From Acidimicrobiaceae bacterium (GTDB lineage: Bacteria; Actinomycetota; Acidimicrobiia; Acidimicrobiales; UBA8592), in contig PBMJ01000036.1 of NCBI GenBank assembly GCA_002722525.1, positions 1-16,840 of the forward strand: 16,840 nucleotides of DNA. The letters are read 5' to 3'. The notes beneath the pieces were generated by a model. That model made no database searches. It was not told the DNA's origin and worked only from the letters and a program-made list of their open reading frames with translations. Position numbers and translations under genes: made by a program. Every line of letters starts with the position of its first letter. Within the stretch, counting starts at the first letter, position 1. Positions 8,083 to 14,673 of the stretch are shown here, in pieces.

Positions 8083-8931
8083 TCAGCTAGAGTTCCCTCT
8101 GACTTCCATATCAGACAGCATTAAAGACGCGTGCTCATCCTTCCTAAAATCCCGAACGGTCCCTCTCATTCGTTTCGCACGAACAAGGACTTCATTAGAA
8201 TAGGTGTAACACCGACCAATCGGCCCATCTGTATGCTCTGGTCCATTCTCTAACCTATCTAGATCTATCCCATGCCCAGTAGAAATATGAGTCATTCTTC
8301 GCAACACAATCGCAGCCTCTGCAGTGAGAGGATCAAGATTATCTTTAGCCCAAGCAATAAACTTCCCCACGAGGGACACTCCCTCCCAATCTTTTGGAGA
8401 AATAATAAATCCCTCCCTGATAACCCAATCAAGAAGCAATTCGCTGTTTTTCCATAGTCGGAGTTCTTGCTCCTCATCGGATGGATCAGTAACCATCAAA
8501 TCATACTGACAAATAGGATCATCCTGCATTGAATGGGAGATAGCTAAACCAGTTAGATCAAACAGGTGTGTGCAGTTGCTTGTAGGGGAAGTATAACTTC
8601 CGATTGCGGTTGAATCTGAAGAAAGCGGCCTCCCTACAATCTTCTGAAGAGGGAGATCTGCCTCAGAGCAAGTGGACCAAGGTGCTCGTAGCACTAGTCC
8701 CGATACTGAAAGAACTTTGTCCGTATCGTGGGTTAGCTCAACTCGAAAATGATGGAAGTCATCTTCAAGTTCCCCGATGGTACCAGTTTCTGATTCGTTG
8801 ATCAGCCGGATACGCCTCCGGCACAAGCCTTCCCCATAGCTGTTAAAATCGTAAGGCGGAATAGCTTTCATCCTATCGAACGTCTCTCTCCCAAATTCAG
8901 AGGGAGGCGCAATTTGAGGTATATCCACCAT
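8083..8931 (-). CDS. DUF2889 domain protein
   Basis: 282 residues from ATG 8931 (285 from a TTG at 8940). I recognise the DUF2889 pattern: an early RRRIRL strand, LEDDFHHFRVEL, LRAPWSTCSEADLPLQKIVG and THLFDLTGLAISHS. The family has no established biochemical role; conserved Asp/His/Cys residues in the DFHHF, PWSTC and THLFD blocks could form a metal or catalytic site, which is inference. It is soluble, with no signal peptide. It starts 22 bp after the response regulator stop on the same strand, and AAAGAAAG precedes ATG 8931 by 9 bases, so it is likely transcribed with that regulator. Membership is fairly firm, function unknown. Confidence 0.82.
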   Translation of the reverse strand: MVDIPQIAPPSEFGRETFDRMKAIPPYDFNSYGEGLCRRRIRLINESETGTIGELEDDFHHFRVELTHDTDKVLSVSGLVLRAPWSTCSEADLPLQKIVGRPLSSDSTAIGSYTSPTSNCTHLFDLTGLAISHSMQDDPICQYDLMVTDPSDEEQELRLWKNSELLLDWVIREGFIISPKDWEGVSLVGKFIAWAKDNLDPLTAEAAIVLRRMTHISTGHGIDLDRLENGPEHTDGPIGRCYTYSNEVLVRAKRMRGTVRDFRKDEHASLMLSDMEVRGNSS

Positions 8932-8953
8932 TGAGTGCAACTTTCTTTAGGGT

Positions 8954-9652
8954 CTACGAAGCTCCTAAGCGAGAGAGAATATCTTGATAGTCCTTGTATC
9001 TAGCGACAACAGTTCGCATAGAGTCCACATTGAAGATTTGCAATATTCTACTAATAGAATTCTTCACAGTAGAATCTGAAACGCCGAGTGTTTCTGCAAC
9101 AGATTTTCTATCATCGTGTGTTGCATATGCGGCGACTATTTCTATTTGTCGTTCGGTGAGCGAGCTGAATGATTCAATGGTTCGTAAGTCATCCTCGGGA
9201 AGTTGGGATTTAGCAACGCGGACGCTGAAACTGTCGTAAGGCCGGACGCCTTCAGTAACTTTAGCAATTGTCTCGAGAAGGCTATCTGTTGGATTGACCT
9301 TAGATTCAATCGCAAAAATATTCTTTCCGACAAGATCTCTTGCATCCCCTAAGAGCGCAGCCTGATTTACATCAGCACCGGTATACATGATGAACTTTGA
9401 TAAAGATTCTGCTTCCCAAGCTGCTTGTGCAAGGCTGAATCCACCAGTACGTTCACTTCCGAAATCAAGATCACAAACAACGATGTCGGGTCTCTGTTCA
9501 AGTATCGCCTCAAGTGCTCCAGAAGTATCAGAGCAACTGGAAATTTCGCTGCCTTCCCCTAGATGTTGAGCTAGTAACCCTTCGAGTCCAGCGAGAGTTA
9601 TTGCATGGTCATCGACAATAAGAATCTTTAATTCCATATCTGAATCTGCCAT
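8954..9652 (-). CDS. NarL/FixJ-type response regulator (REC + LuxR HTH)
   Basis: 232-residue two-component response regulator. The receiver (8-135) has the acidic pair Asp14/Asp15 (VDDH), phospho-acceptor Asp61 (VVCDLDFG), Thr91 (MYTG) and Lys118 (ESK), a full switch set. The LuxR-type DNA-binding domain spans about 163-222 (SLTERQIEIVAAYATHDDRK, then GVSDSTVKNSISRI as the recognition helix). AGAGG lies 6 bases before ATG 9652. The histidine kinase is encoded 112 bp upstream on the same strand, so this is the expected partner. The gap contains a TACAAT box (9701-9706), so the gene may also have its own promoter. Confidence 0.94.
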   Translation of the reverse strand: MADSDMELKILIVDDHAITLAGLEGLLAQHLGEGSEISSCSDTSGALEAILEQRPDIVVCDLDFGSERTGGFSLAQAAWEAESLSKFIMYTGADVNQAALLGDARDLVGKNIFAIESKVNPTDSLLETIAKVTEGVRPYDSFSVRVAKSQLPEDDLRTIESFSSLTERQIEIVAAYATHDDRKSVAETLGVSDSTVKNSISRILQIFNVDSMRTVVARYKDYQDILSRLGAS

Positions 9653-9764
9653 CGGAAACCTCTTTTATGGCTTAAGTGAAAAGTAACCCTAGTTGTTATT
9701 ATTGTAGTCCCTAAAGAGAGCTGGAATCCCATGAAATCTAAATGCGCTTTGCTTTATTCTCTTT

Positions 9765-10796
9765 CTATTCTTGGTTTGGGTGACTTACACTGGCGCGTGC
9801 TCGTAACCCTCCTCCATCGGTATTCTCTAGAGAAAAGACCCCACCGATACGATTCATACGCTTTTCCATATTCTTGGTTCCAGATGACCTCAGAGTTACA
9901 TCGTTCATCCCGTCACCGTTGTCTTGGACGGTTAGTTGGATTTCCCCTGTAGAGGATTCAACTCCAACTGATAGGTCGACTTTGCTTCCATTGGAGTGCT
10001 TTAATGCATTTGAGACAGCTTCCTTGCAGACATAGAAAAGTTCATTCTGGATATCATTTCCCAAAGTGTCGATATTTGTATCATCATCGATCGTCACGCT
10101 GGTAGTGAAAGTCTCATTAGAATACGTTTCCCCAAGCGAGAAAAGTCTTACAGATAATAATGCTGTCCGTTGCTGCTCTTGGGTAAGTAGAGATCGGAGA
10201 TCCTTTTGAATTTTTTGCAGAGATAATTGAAGGTTCCATGATTCAGATAAGAGTTGATCTTTATCTAAACTAGGACTCAATTTCGATGCCATGTTCATCG
10301 TTAAAACGTGAAGATCTTGTAGGACGTTATCGTGAATCTCTTGCACGAAAGAATCGCGCTCAGCTTCAACAGCGTCCATAAGTCTTCGATGTCTTTCAGC
10401 TTCAACTGCAGAGCCATGTTGTATCTTGGAGTCTATTTCATCTCCCCACTCAACGATGACGTCTTCTGCCTTGGACCAGATAGTTTCGATTTCAATATCA
10501 GATGCGCTTGATTTGTGAGAACTTACGAAGAATTGAATCGCCTGCCCATCAAACCATGCCGTATTTAAATGGGGCAAAAGTTCATTAAAATTTTTTCTTG
10601 TAGCTGAACCTAAATCACCTACTTGGAGCGGTTTTAACCTCCATGACTGAAAATTTTTGTTACCCCAGATAAATTCAATATCGTGAACTTTTCCATCCTT
10701 AATTCTTGGAAGATGAATAGCAATTGCACGTGGTAGGTCTATTACGTATCTAGACATCGCCGCTATTAGGTGATCAAGTTCAGGACTTTGGGCCAT
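9765..10796 (-). CDS. Soluble HisKA_3 sensor histidine kinase
   Basis: 343-residue cytoplasmic sensor kinase with no transmembrane segment. Residues 1-110 are an unassigned sensor region, possibly a divergent PAS-like fold (EFIWGNKNFQSW). A helix (about 110-150) leads into the DHp with the H-box EIHDNVLQ: phospho-acceptor His155 and Gln160 of the HDxxxQ motif, so kinase and phosphatase activity are both expected. The ATPase has an N-box around Asn263 (KEAVSNALKHS), G1 QDNGDGMND (291-299) and a short G2 (SGTKNMEKRMNRIGG). This arrangement is NarX/DegS-like and fits the downstream LuxR-type regulator. The start is ATG 10796; TAGACT lies 6 bases upstream, suggesting a leaderless start. Confidence 0.94.
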   Translation of the reverse strand: MAQSPELDHLIAAMSRYVIDLPRAIAIHLPRIKDGKVHDIEFIWGNKNFQSWRLKPLQVGDLGSATRKNFNELLPHLNTAWFDGQAIQFFVSSHKSSASDIEIETIWSKAEDVIVEWGDEIDSKIQHGSAVEAERHRRLMDAVEAERDSFVQEIHDNVLQDLHVLTMNMASKLSPSLDKDQLLSESWNLQLSLQKIQKDLRSLLTQEQQRTALLSVRLFSLGETYSNETFTTSVTIDDDTNIDTLGNDIQNELFYVCKEAVSNALKHSNGSKVDLSVGVESSTGEIQLTVQDNGDGMNDVTLRSSGTKNMEKRMNRIGGVFSLENTDGGGLRARASVSHPNQE

Positions 10797-10804
10797 ACTG
10801 CCAG

Positions 10805-10843
10805 TCTATAAAAAGAGCAGTCTAGTTAAACGAACTTCGAAGT
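10805..10843 (-). promoter_or_regulatory. Putative kinase promoter with ACTTCGAAGT operator
   Basis: On the minus strand, overlapping boxes TATAGA and TAGACT lie 6-8 bases before the kinase ATG. A perfect 10-bp palindrome ACTTCGAAGT (10834-10843) sits about 40 bases upstream of the predicted transcript start, where an activator or autoregulator would bind. The -35 is poor, consistent with activation. It could be the site of the neighbouring LuxR-type regulator, which is inference. Confidence 0.4.
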
Positions 10844-10952
10844 AATGGAGGCTGAAACATAGAAAAAGGTTTAGTGCTGTGGGAGGAAAAGCTAAAAGCT
10901 ACAAACTGACCCCTAGGGTGACCTGAAGGCAGAAAGCCGAATGATTAGTTGT

Positions 10953-11165
10953 TTACACCAAGATATCTATAGCCCAAATAACCAGCATCACTGCAAGTAT
11001 CGCAAACACGCCAAAAACCACAGGCAGAACGAATATCCTTGTGAAGCTAAGATCTCTCGCTTTACGCATAGCCTTTGGCCAGAGCTCCGTATATCGCCGA
11101 GAAGAATCTGATGGCTGAGCTGTTTTCATATTCTCGTTAACTGCTCTATCACCTATTTGACTCAT
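10953..11165 (-). CDS. Small tail-anchored membrane protein, unknown function
   Basis: 70 residues from ATG 11165. A polar N-terminal half (SQIGDRAVNENM, then SRRYTELWPKAMRKARDLS) is followed by one C-terminal transmembrane helix (about 45-68, FVLPVVFGVFAILAVMLVIWA), so the N-terminus should stay in the cytoplasm. The basic residues before the helix agree with positive-inside topology. I recognise no family. The frame is open to a TTG at 11294 (113 residues), but ATG 11165 has a good promoter placed for a leaderless message, so I prefer it. It lies between the kinase gene and the double-receiver operon, suggesting a link to this signalling island. Confidence 0.62.
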   Translation of the reverse strand: MSQIGDRAVNENMKTAQPSDSSRRYTELWPKAMRKARDLSFTRIFVLPVVFGVFAILAVMLVIWAIDILV

Positions 11166-11171
11166 ATCTAT

Positions 11172-11200
11172 ATTGTATCTAGAGACTTGCGAGCTACCAA
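11172..11200 (-). promoter_or_regulatory. Sigma-70-type promoter giving a leaderless start
   Basis: Minus strand TTGGTA (11195-11200), 17-base spacer, TACAAT (11172-11177), then exactly 6 bases to ATG 11165. The expected transcript start falls at or next to the A of the ATG, so the message would be leaderless. The two boxes match consensus at 4 and 5 of 6 positions. Confidence 0.6.
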
Positions 11201-11345
11201 GTTGCCTAAAGTACCAGTTCAGAGTGCTGTTTCTGTAAGCGGCTTGGAAATTTCGAATGCGTAAGCTTAAAATGTGCGAGTATTGGTTTGACAAAACATA
11301 CTGCTGGTAGATCCTGTCCAGTAAGGAAATGAAAGTAGGGAAATA

Positions 11346-11582
11346 TTGGTTGGGGTAGCTATCTGGGGCTGGGCACTTACCGGATTCGTGGTTGCTCTTT
11401 TGCTTCTAGGAGTTATTGCTTTATGGCGCCGCATGCAATCTATAGCGAGAGAAGAAATCGCGTCTGGAAACTCTCAACGCTGGTGGATGCATTTTTTTAA
11501 AACACCGCAAATCGAAGAGGAAAGCCCTGATCAAACTTACATAACTGCTCTTCTCGAAGATATTAAAGACAAACCTACTTAG
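11346..11582 (+). CDS. Small membrane protein with N-terminal helix, unknown function
   Basis: 78 residues from a TTG start. An N-terminal hydrophobic helix (about 3-27, AIWGWALTGFVVALLLLGVIA) is followed by basic LWRRM and an acidic, soluble C-terminal tail ending in ITALLEDIKDKPT. Topology is probably N-out, tail in cytoplasm. I recognise no family. AGGG ends 6 bases before the TTG, and a perfect TTGACA (11288-11293) lies upstream though its -10 is weak (GATCCT). It is divergent from the other small membrane gene and precedes the 63-residue protein and double-receiver operon on the same strand by 106 bp. The start codon is uncertain. Confidence 0.55.
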   Translation: MVGVAIWGWALTGFVVALLLLGVIALWRRMQSIAREEIASGNSQRWWMHFFKTPQIEEESPDQTYITALLEDIKDKPT

Positions 11583-11618
11583 GCTGAAATAGAAGAGCCG
11601 GCACCAACACAGGAGAAG

Positions 11619-11652
11619 GGACTTAAGTCCTATCGTCAGATGACTTTAAAGT
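11619..11652 (+). promoter_or_regulatory. Cluster of palindromes upstream of the double-receiver operon
   Basis: Three dyads occur within 34 bases: GGACTTAAGTCC (11619-11630, perfect 12 bp), GTCA-GA-TGAC (11635-11644) and ACTTTAAAGT (11643-11652, perfect 10 bp). A TAGATT box follows (11655-11660). None is a stem with a U-run, so operators are more likely than a terminator. The ACTT..AAGT core is shared with the kinase upstream region. Confidence 0.4.
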
Positions 11653-11688
11653 TGTAGATTACGAGAGAGAAAGAGAGAGTTGTACACA

Positions 11689-11880
11689 GTGGATACGCCT
11701 AGAAGTAAGCAACAAATCATACATAAGTTGACATCACACACTGCTGCAATAGCAATGTTGTGGGAGGTATCACATCAAGAGGGGAGCCCCATCACTTTGG
11801 ATGCTGGCAAAGCAGAAATGATACATAGAGCAATCAAAGAAATGAAAGACCTCCTAGCTTTTTACCCTTCGGCAGAATAA
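11689..11880 (+). CDS. Small helical DHp/Hpt-like protein, putative phosphotransfer partner
   Basis: 63 residues from GTG 11689, chosen because the AGAGAGAG site (11672-11679) ends 9 bases before it; a TTG at 11680 is too close. The protein reads as two helices joined by a turn (about 8-28 and 38-58, with GSPITLDAG between). Helix 1 carries HKLTSHTAAIAMLW, similar in pattern to the H-box helix of histidine-kinase DHp domains, and helix 2 (EMIHRAIKEMKDLLAFY) to the second DHp helix. His12 and His17 are candidate phospho-sites. There is no ATPase domain. The stop overlaps the double-receiver start (TAATG), so the two are co-translated. A phosphotransfer or dimerisation role is inference; the gene itself is likely real. 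Confidence 0.6.
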   Translation: MDTPRSKQQIIHKLTSHTAAIAMLWEVSHQEGSPITLDAGKAEMIHRAIKEMKDLLAFYPSAE

Positions 11881-12626
11881 TGAAAAGAAATATAATTCTT
11901 GTCGTCGATGATGATCCCGGCGTTCGGAAGATCTCAGAACTATGGGTTAGTACTTATTTCCCAGACAATGAAGTTCTTTTGGCATCTGGGGTTGATGAAG
12001 CTATAAAGATTCTTGAGAATCAACCAATCCACGTTGTCATTTCCGATTGGGCTATGCCTGAGCCTGGTGACGGTTTTATTCTTGCGAGCAAACTCGAAGA
12101 ACATGGATTTGATATGGGCCAGTTTCTTCTCACTAGTGGAGAGTTAACAGCTGGGGAAATCCCAGAAGGAATGCATATCAAGTTTGTTCCTAAAGGAGAC
12201 CTTGATGGCCTTAAGGCATGGTGCGGTGATCATATAGAGCCGTATCAGCACGTTAGACACAAGAATAATGAAGCGCGGACACTGCTCGTGGTTGATGATG
12301 ATGAGCTAGTAAGGGAGACGTTTCTCACATGGGTTTCACATACATTCCCAACGCTTGAAGTAGAAACGGCTGGGACTTTAGAGCAGATCACCGAATCAAT
12401 TGAGAAGGCCCCTAGCCCATATGCAGTAATCACAGATTATGATCTTGGGGATTTTGATGCTAACTCTGTTTGGCAAGTGTTGAAAGAAAATTGGGGAGAA
12501 GATAAAGCAAACGAAGATATTGTTGTCGTCTCAGGACTAGAACGGGAAGACATAGGCTCCATGTCGTTTATCGGAAAAGGAAATCTTCAAGCAATTTCCA
12601 CATGGATAGAAGAAAAGTTCTATTAG
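11880..12626 (+). CDS. Tandem double-receiver protein without output domain
   Basis: 248 residues containing two full CheY-like receivers and nothing else. REC1 (3-120): acidic Asp10-12, phospho-acceptor Asp56 (ISDWAMP), Thr85/Ser86 and Lys105 (VPKGDL). REC2 (134-246): acidic Asp139-141, acceptor Asp186 (ITDYDLG), Ser218 (VVSG) and Lys233 (IGKGNL). Both keep every key residue, so both should be phosphorylatable. With no DNA-binding, enzymatic or kinase domain, the output must be protein-protein contact or phosphate buffering. REC1 and REC2 share the acceptor-region layout and FxxKG ending, consistent with an old internal duplication. It is coupled by a one-base overlap to the small DHp-like protein. 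Confidence 0.92.
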   Translation: MKRNIILVVDDDPGVRKISELWVSTYFPDNEVLLASGVDEAIKILENQPIHVVISDWAMPEPGDGFILASKLEEHGFDMGQFLLTSGELTAGEIPEGMHIKFVPKGDLDGLKAWCGDHIEPYQHVRHKNNEARTLLVVDDDELVRETFLTWVSHTFPTLEVETAGTLEQITESIEKAPSPYAVITDYDLGDFDANSVWQVLKENWGEDKANEDIVVVSGLEREDIGSMSFIGKGNLQAISTWIEEKFY

Positions 12627-12709
12627 TAAAACTACTACCATCAGAAGGCACTAAAGATGACCGGTGATGTAGGATCCCCACATGAAAGAATTCTCTGAAA
12701 GCTTCAGGA

Positions 12710-14182
12710 ATGACCCCTCCTAACCTGCTGTTATTCACACCTGATCAGCTTCGTGCTGATGCACTAGGGTGCTTCGGGAATCCAGTAGCGCAAACACCAA
12801 ACATTGATGCCTTCTCCAAACGCGGAACAAGATTTAACTCGGCATGGTCACAGCATTCTGTTTGTGGCCCCAGCCGGGTATCGATTATGACTGGCTGGTA
12901 CCCACATACGGCAGGACACCGGACACTCGATCACCTTTTGAAGCCATGGGAACCTAATCTATTGCGGTATCTTAAAGACTCCGGCTACGACGTTGCCATG
13001 GTAGGGAACCGTGGAGATGTATTCGCTCAAGGCGTTACGGAGGCAAGTACCACTTTCTGCGGAAACCTCGTTAAGCCCTCTTGGGGATGGAGAGATATAA
13101 CAATAACTACCAATGAAGAACACCCACTCTATCGAGGGTTCTGGTTTGGAAAGCAGGGCAATGAACCAAGAATCGACATTGACGAGGCCGCTATCCAGAC
13201 CGCCATACAGTGGCTTCAGGAGCGAAACAGCAACAAACCGTGGGCATTATGGATCCCTTTGCTTTCCCCTCATCCTCCGTTTATGGTCGAAGACCCATGG
13301 TTCTCAATGCATGACAGAAATGATATGCCAGCTCCAATATCACCTGAAAGCGGCAAGGGAAAACCAGAATTCATGAACGAATACAGGAAGCGGTACGGAT
13401 GGCAAGATCTCAATGATGAGTATTTAGCTGAGATAGCGGCGACATATTACGGCATGGTAAGCAGAGTCGATGATCAGTTCGGACGTCTACTATCAGCAAT
13501 CGATAGTGTCGGCGATGGAGAGAATACTGTCACTTTTTTCTTCAGCGACCACGGGGAGTACCTAGGAGATTACCAACTTGTTGAAAAGTGGCCTTCCGGT
13601 CTCGACCCAAGCCTTGTTCGAAATCCGTTCATTGTGGCTGGGCCCAATGTGGGGGAAGGCCAGGTCGTACGTGGAGAAATTGAAATGATAGATCTCCTGC
13701 AAACATGTCTCGAACTAGCAGAGACCGAACCTGCCCACACCCACTTTGGGAAAACCCTCACGGGCTTATTCGCCGATTCCACTGCCCCACACCGTTTGGC
13801 AGCTTATAGCGAAGGGGGGTTCAGTATTTCCGATCATCAACTCTTCGAGAAAGTAGATTCGGGAATTTATAAGCACAAGTCAGAGATCCAACATGAGCTA
13901 CCTCACCTAGTTGGCAAGGCAGAGTGCATTAGGACACAGAACTGGTCCTACATCTACAGGCATGATGGACAAGATGAACTATATAACCGGATAGAAGACC
14001 CTACGGAGACTATAAACCTGCTGGCATCCAAACATATCGAGAATAACGAGTTAGATGAGGTAGTAAAACAGCTTCGAAATGAGATGTTCAATTGGTTAGT
14101 TGAAACAAGTGACGTTATACCATGGGTCCGAGATCCACGCTTTCCCGAAATCCCACATGGGTGGAGAAAGGAAACCAGTTAA
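12710..14182 (+). CDS. C-type (formylglycine-dependent) sulfatase
   Basis: 490-residue alkaline-phosphatase-superfamily sulfatase. Residues 9-13 (FTPDQ) hold metal ligands Asp12/Gln13; Cys52 in VCGPSR is the CxPxR motif whose Cys is converted to formylglycine; His188 (SPHPPF) and FFFSDHGEYLGD (Asp280, His281) complete the calcium and sulfate site. It hydrolyses a sulfate ester, substrate unknown (aryl, choline or carbohydrate). There is no signal peptide, so it acts on imported substrates. No formylglycine-generating enzyme is encoded in this window. AGG sits too close to the ATG to be a good ribosome site. The YbaK-like gene starts 3 bp after its stop. Confidence 0.93.
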   Translation: MTPPNLLLFTPDQLRADALGCFGNPVAQTPNIDAFSKRGTRFNSAWSQHSVCGPSRVSIMTGWYPHTAGHRTLDHLLKPWEPNLLRYLKDSGYDVAMVGNRGDVFAQGVTEASTTFCGNLVKPSWGWRDITITTNEEHPLYRGFWFGKQGNEPRIDIDEAAIQTAIQWLQERNSNKPWALWIPLLSPHPPFMVEDPWFSMHDRNDMPAPISPESGKGKPEFMNEYRKRYGWQDLNDEYLAEIAATYYGMVSRVDDQFGRLLSAIDSVGDGENTVTFFFSDHGEYLGDYQLVEKWPSGLDPSLVRNPFIVAGPNVGEGQVVRGEIEMIDLLQTCLELAETEPAHTHFGKTLTGLFADSTAPHRLAAYSEGGFSISDHQLFEKVDSGIYKHKSEIQHELPHLVGKAECIRTQNWSYIYRHDGQDELYNRIEDPTETINLLASKHIENNELDEVVKQLRNEMFNWLVETSDVIPWVRDPRFPEIPHGWRKETS

Positions 14183-14185
14183 AAG

Positions 14186-14665
14186 ATGGCTGACTTAGTT
14201 CTTGAATCGCTCAATCTCACCGGTGTGGGCTATGAGATCATAGAGTGCGACCCTGATCTTGCTGATACGACTGCGTTCTGCGGGCATTACGGCTACAAGC
14301 CAGAGGAATCTGCGAACGCCATCATGGTGGTAGGTAAAGGAGAACCACGAATATATGCAATGTGTGTAGTTCTTGCCACCACCCGAATTGACGTCAATAA
14401 GTCCGTTAGAAAAAAATTAGGAACTAAGAGGGCATCATTTGCTTCACCTGAAGAAGCAACTAAAATCACAGGTATGGCCTTAGGTGGCGTGACCCCATTC
14501 GGCCTTCCTCATGATCTTCCGTTGTGGATAGACAGTCGGGTTATGGGTTGTGAGAAAGTCATTGTTGGAGGCGGATCCCGAAATAGGAAAATTTATGTTC
14601 CACCACATGCCTTATCTGCACTTCCAAATGCAGAAATTGTCGAAGGACTTGCAAAGGAAGCATAA
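14186..14665 (+). CDS. YbaK/ProX-type aminoacyl-tRNA deacylase-like protein
   Basis: 159-residue single-domain protein of the YbaK/EbsC family. Conserved features are a central basic block (NKSVRKKLGTKRASF, 71-85) and GMALGGVTPFGLP (96-108), followed by a WIDSRVM strand and a GGGSRNRKIYV strand. Characterised relatives hydrolyse mischarged tRNAs (for example Cys-tRNA-Pro or Ala-tRNA-Pro) in trans. This branch is often of unproven specificity. It begins 3 bp after the sulfatase stop, with AAAAG just before the ATG and GGAGAAAGGAAA 12-23 bases upstream, so it is co-transcribed with the sulfatase. The functional link to a sulfatase is not obvious. Confidence 0.88.
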   Translation: MADLVLESLNLTGVGYEIIECDPDLADTTAFCGHYGYKPEESANAIMVVGKGEPRIYAMCVVLATTRIDVNKSVRKKLGTKRASFASPEEATKITGMALGGVTPFGLPHDLPLWIDSRVMGCEKVIVGGGSRNRKIYVPPHALSALPNAEIVEGLAKEA

Positions 14666-14666
14666 T
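14637..14666 (+). promoter_or_regulatory. Possible internal promoter for the DUF418 gene
   Basis: TTGTCG (14637-14642), 18-base spacer, CATAAT (14661-14666), then 7 bases to ATG 14674. The ATG has no close Shine-Dalgarno, so a leaderless transcript starting inside the end of the YbaK-like gene is plausible. Confidence 0.35.
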
Positions 14667-14673
14667 ACAGCAC

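Noticed and set aside
6186..9676. CTTAAG hexamers near the ABM and response-regulator starts as extra copies of the ACTT..AAGT operator
   Set aside because: The hexamer is expected about four times in a window this size, and these copies lack the full palindrome.
9731..9952. Plus-strand open frame of 73 codons between regulator and kinase
   Set aside because: Most of it is antisense to the kinase ATPase domain, it has no recognisable domain, and the kinase frame has clear motifs.
10911..10918. CCCTAGGG palindrome in the 156-bp gap before the kinase
   Set aside because: 8 bp does not extend, there is no U-run, and no other structure in the gap supports a terminator or operator.
12614..12640. 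Short TAGT-AAA-ACTA stem after the double-receiver gene as terminator
   Set aside because: 4-bp AT-rich stem with no U-tract; too weak.
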